From Woeseia sp. (GTDB lineage Bacteria > Pseudomonadota > Gammaproteobacteria > Steroidobacterales > Woeseiaceae): a stretch of 6,024 nucleotides of DNA. A model generated the notes under the pieces. The model was not told the DNA's origin. It saw only the letters and a program-made list of their open reading frames with translations, and searched no databases. Made by a program: the position numbers and the translations under genes. Positions 5,694 through 6,024 of the stretch are shown here, one piece after another (position 1 is the stretch's first letter; each line of letters begins with the position of its first letter). Where the stretch lies: NCBI GenBank assembly GCA_018701055.1, contig JABIUH010000308.1, positions 1 to 6,024 on the forward strand. The letters are read 5' to 3'.

Positions 5694-6024
5694 TCTTAAG
5701 TCAGTTCTGCGGAGCTTTCGATTACCCAGCGCTGCTAAGTCCGCCGAGCCGTTCGGCAGCGGGCATATAAACGACACCTACCTGGTTGAAGTCAGCGACG
5801 ACGATACGCGCTACGTACTACAACGAATTAATCGGAATGTGTTCCCTGACCCTGTTGCCATCATGGAAAACGTTGCTCGCGTGACTGCGCACGTTCAATC
5901 GAAAGCCGCGAAATGCCAAGTACTCGAACGTCAATCTAACCTCCATGTAATCAGTACGTACGATGGCAATGCCTATTATCGAGATTCGGATAGAGAGTAT
6001 TGGCGGCTGTGGCCGCACATCGAA
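5683..6024 (+). CDS. N-acetylhexosamine 1-kinase-like phosphotransferase, N-terminal part (partial)
   Basis: An open frame from just after TAA 5668-5670 to the window edge encodes the N-lobe of an aminoglycoside-phosphotransferase-fold sugar kinase. Landmarks, numbered from CTG 5683: VLRSFRLP at 8-15, the nucleotide loop FGSGHINDTYLV at 24-35, the strand YVLQRIN at 44-50, then NVFPDPVAIMENVARVTAHV, and YWRLWPHIE at the edge. GHINDTY, VLQRIN and YWR.(W/Y)P.IE are typical of NahK/LnpB-like kinases, which phosphorylate GlcNAc or GalNAc at C1 with ATP in the cytoplasm. The frame contains no ATG, GTG or TTG before the conserved region. CTG 5683 is chosen because TGGAG lies seven bases upstream and the start then overlaps the GH109-like stop by 11 nt, as in coupled genes. 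A CTG at 5707 or a local frameshift or sequencing error are alternatives. The catalytic loop and C-lobe lie beyond the window. Confidence 0.78.
   Translation, partial: MRPDLKSVLRSFRLPSAAKSAEPFGSGHINDTYLVEVSDDDTRYVLQRINRNVFPDPVAIMENVARVTAHVQSKAAKCQVLERQSNLHVISTYDGNAYYRDSDREYWRLWPHIE

Noticed and set aside
1..6024. CRISPR array, tRNA, rRNA, riboswitch
   Set aside because: No regularly spaced direct repeats, no cloverleaf or conserved RNA core sequences were found on either strand by eye.

Overview
The window looks like a piece of a proteobacterial (probably gammaproteobacterial, possibly marine) chromosome or metagenomic contig. The evidence is indirect: moderate GC near 50%, an IS3-type insertion-sequence end, a REP-like palindrome, a Tat-lipoprotein signal and ordinary bacterial gene spacing. 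The species cannot be named from the sequence.

Layout. Bases 1-2750 carry only minus-strand genes: the 5' end of an IS3-family transposase with its terminal region (1 to about 141), a GNAT N-acetyltransferase (197-676), a class V PLP-dependent aminotransferase-fold enzyme (856-2043) and a small single-span membrane protein of unknown function (2229-2750). The three complete genes are 150-190 nt apart, do not look like a tight operon, and all appear to start at non-ATG codons (GTG, TTG, TTG). Bases 2751-3262 are non-coding: a REP/MITE-like palindromic element (2841-2922), then a 340-nt divergent upstream region with three hairpins or palindromes that could include operators.

From 3263 to the right edge all genes are on the plus strand and tightly packed: a secreted alkaline-phosphatase-superfamily enzyme (3263-4264), then 13 nt later a Tat-exported lipoprotein of the GH109 (Gfo/Idh/MocA-fold, NAD-dependent alpha-N-acetylgalactosaminidase) type (4278-5693), then an overlapping N-terminal fragment of an N-acetylhexosamine 1-kinase-like phosphotransferase (about 5683 to the edge). 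The last reading frame has no ATG, GTG or TTG before its conserved start region. A CTG preceded by a GGAG motif is the best candidate start.

How it works together (inference): the plus-strand cluster reads as a small glycan-salvage operon. A secreted phosphatase/phosphodiesterase may trim phosphorylated substituents, a lipid-anchored GH109 enzyme would release GalNAc (or a related sugar) at the envelope, and a cytoplasmic anomeric kinase would trap the imported amino sugar as the 1-phosphate. No transporter, regulator or downstream epimerase/uridylyltransferase is visible; these might lie to the right.
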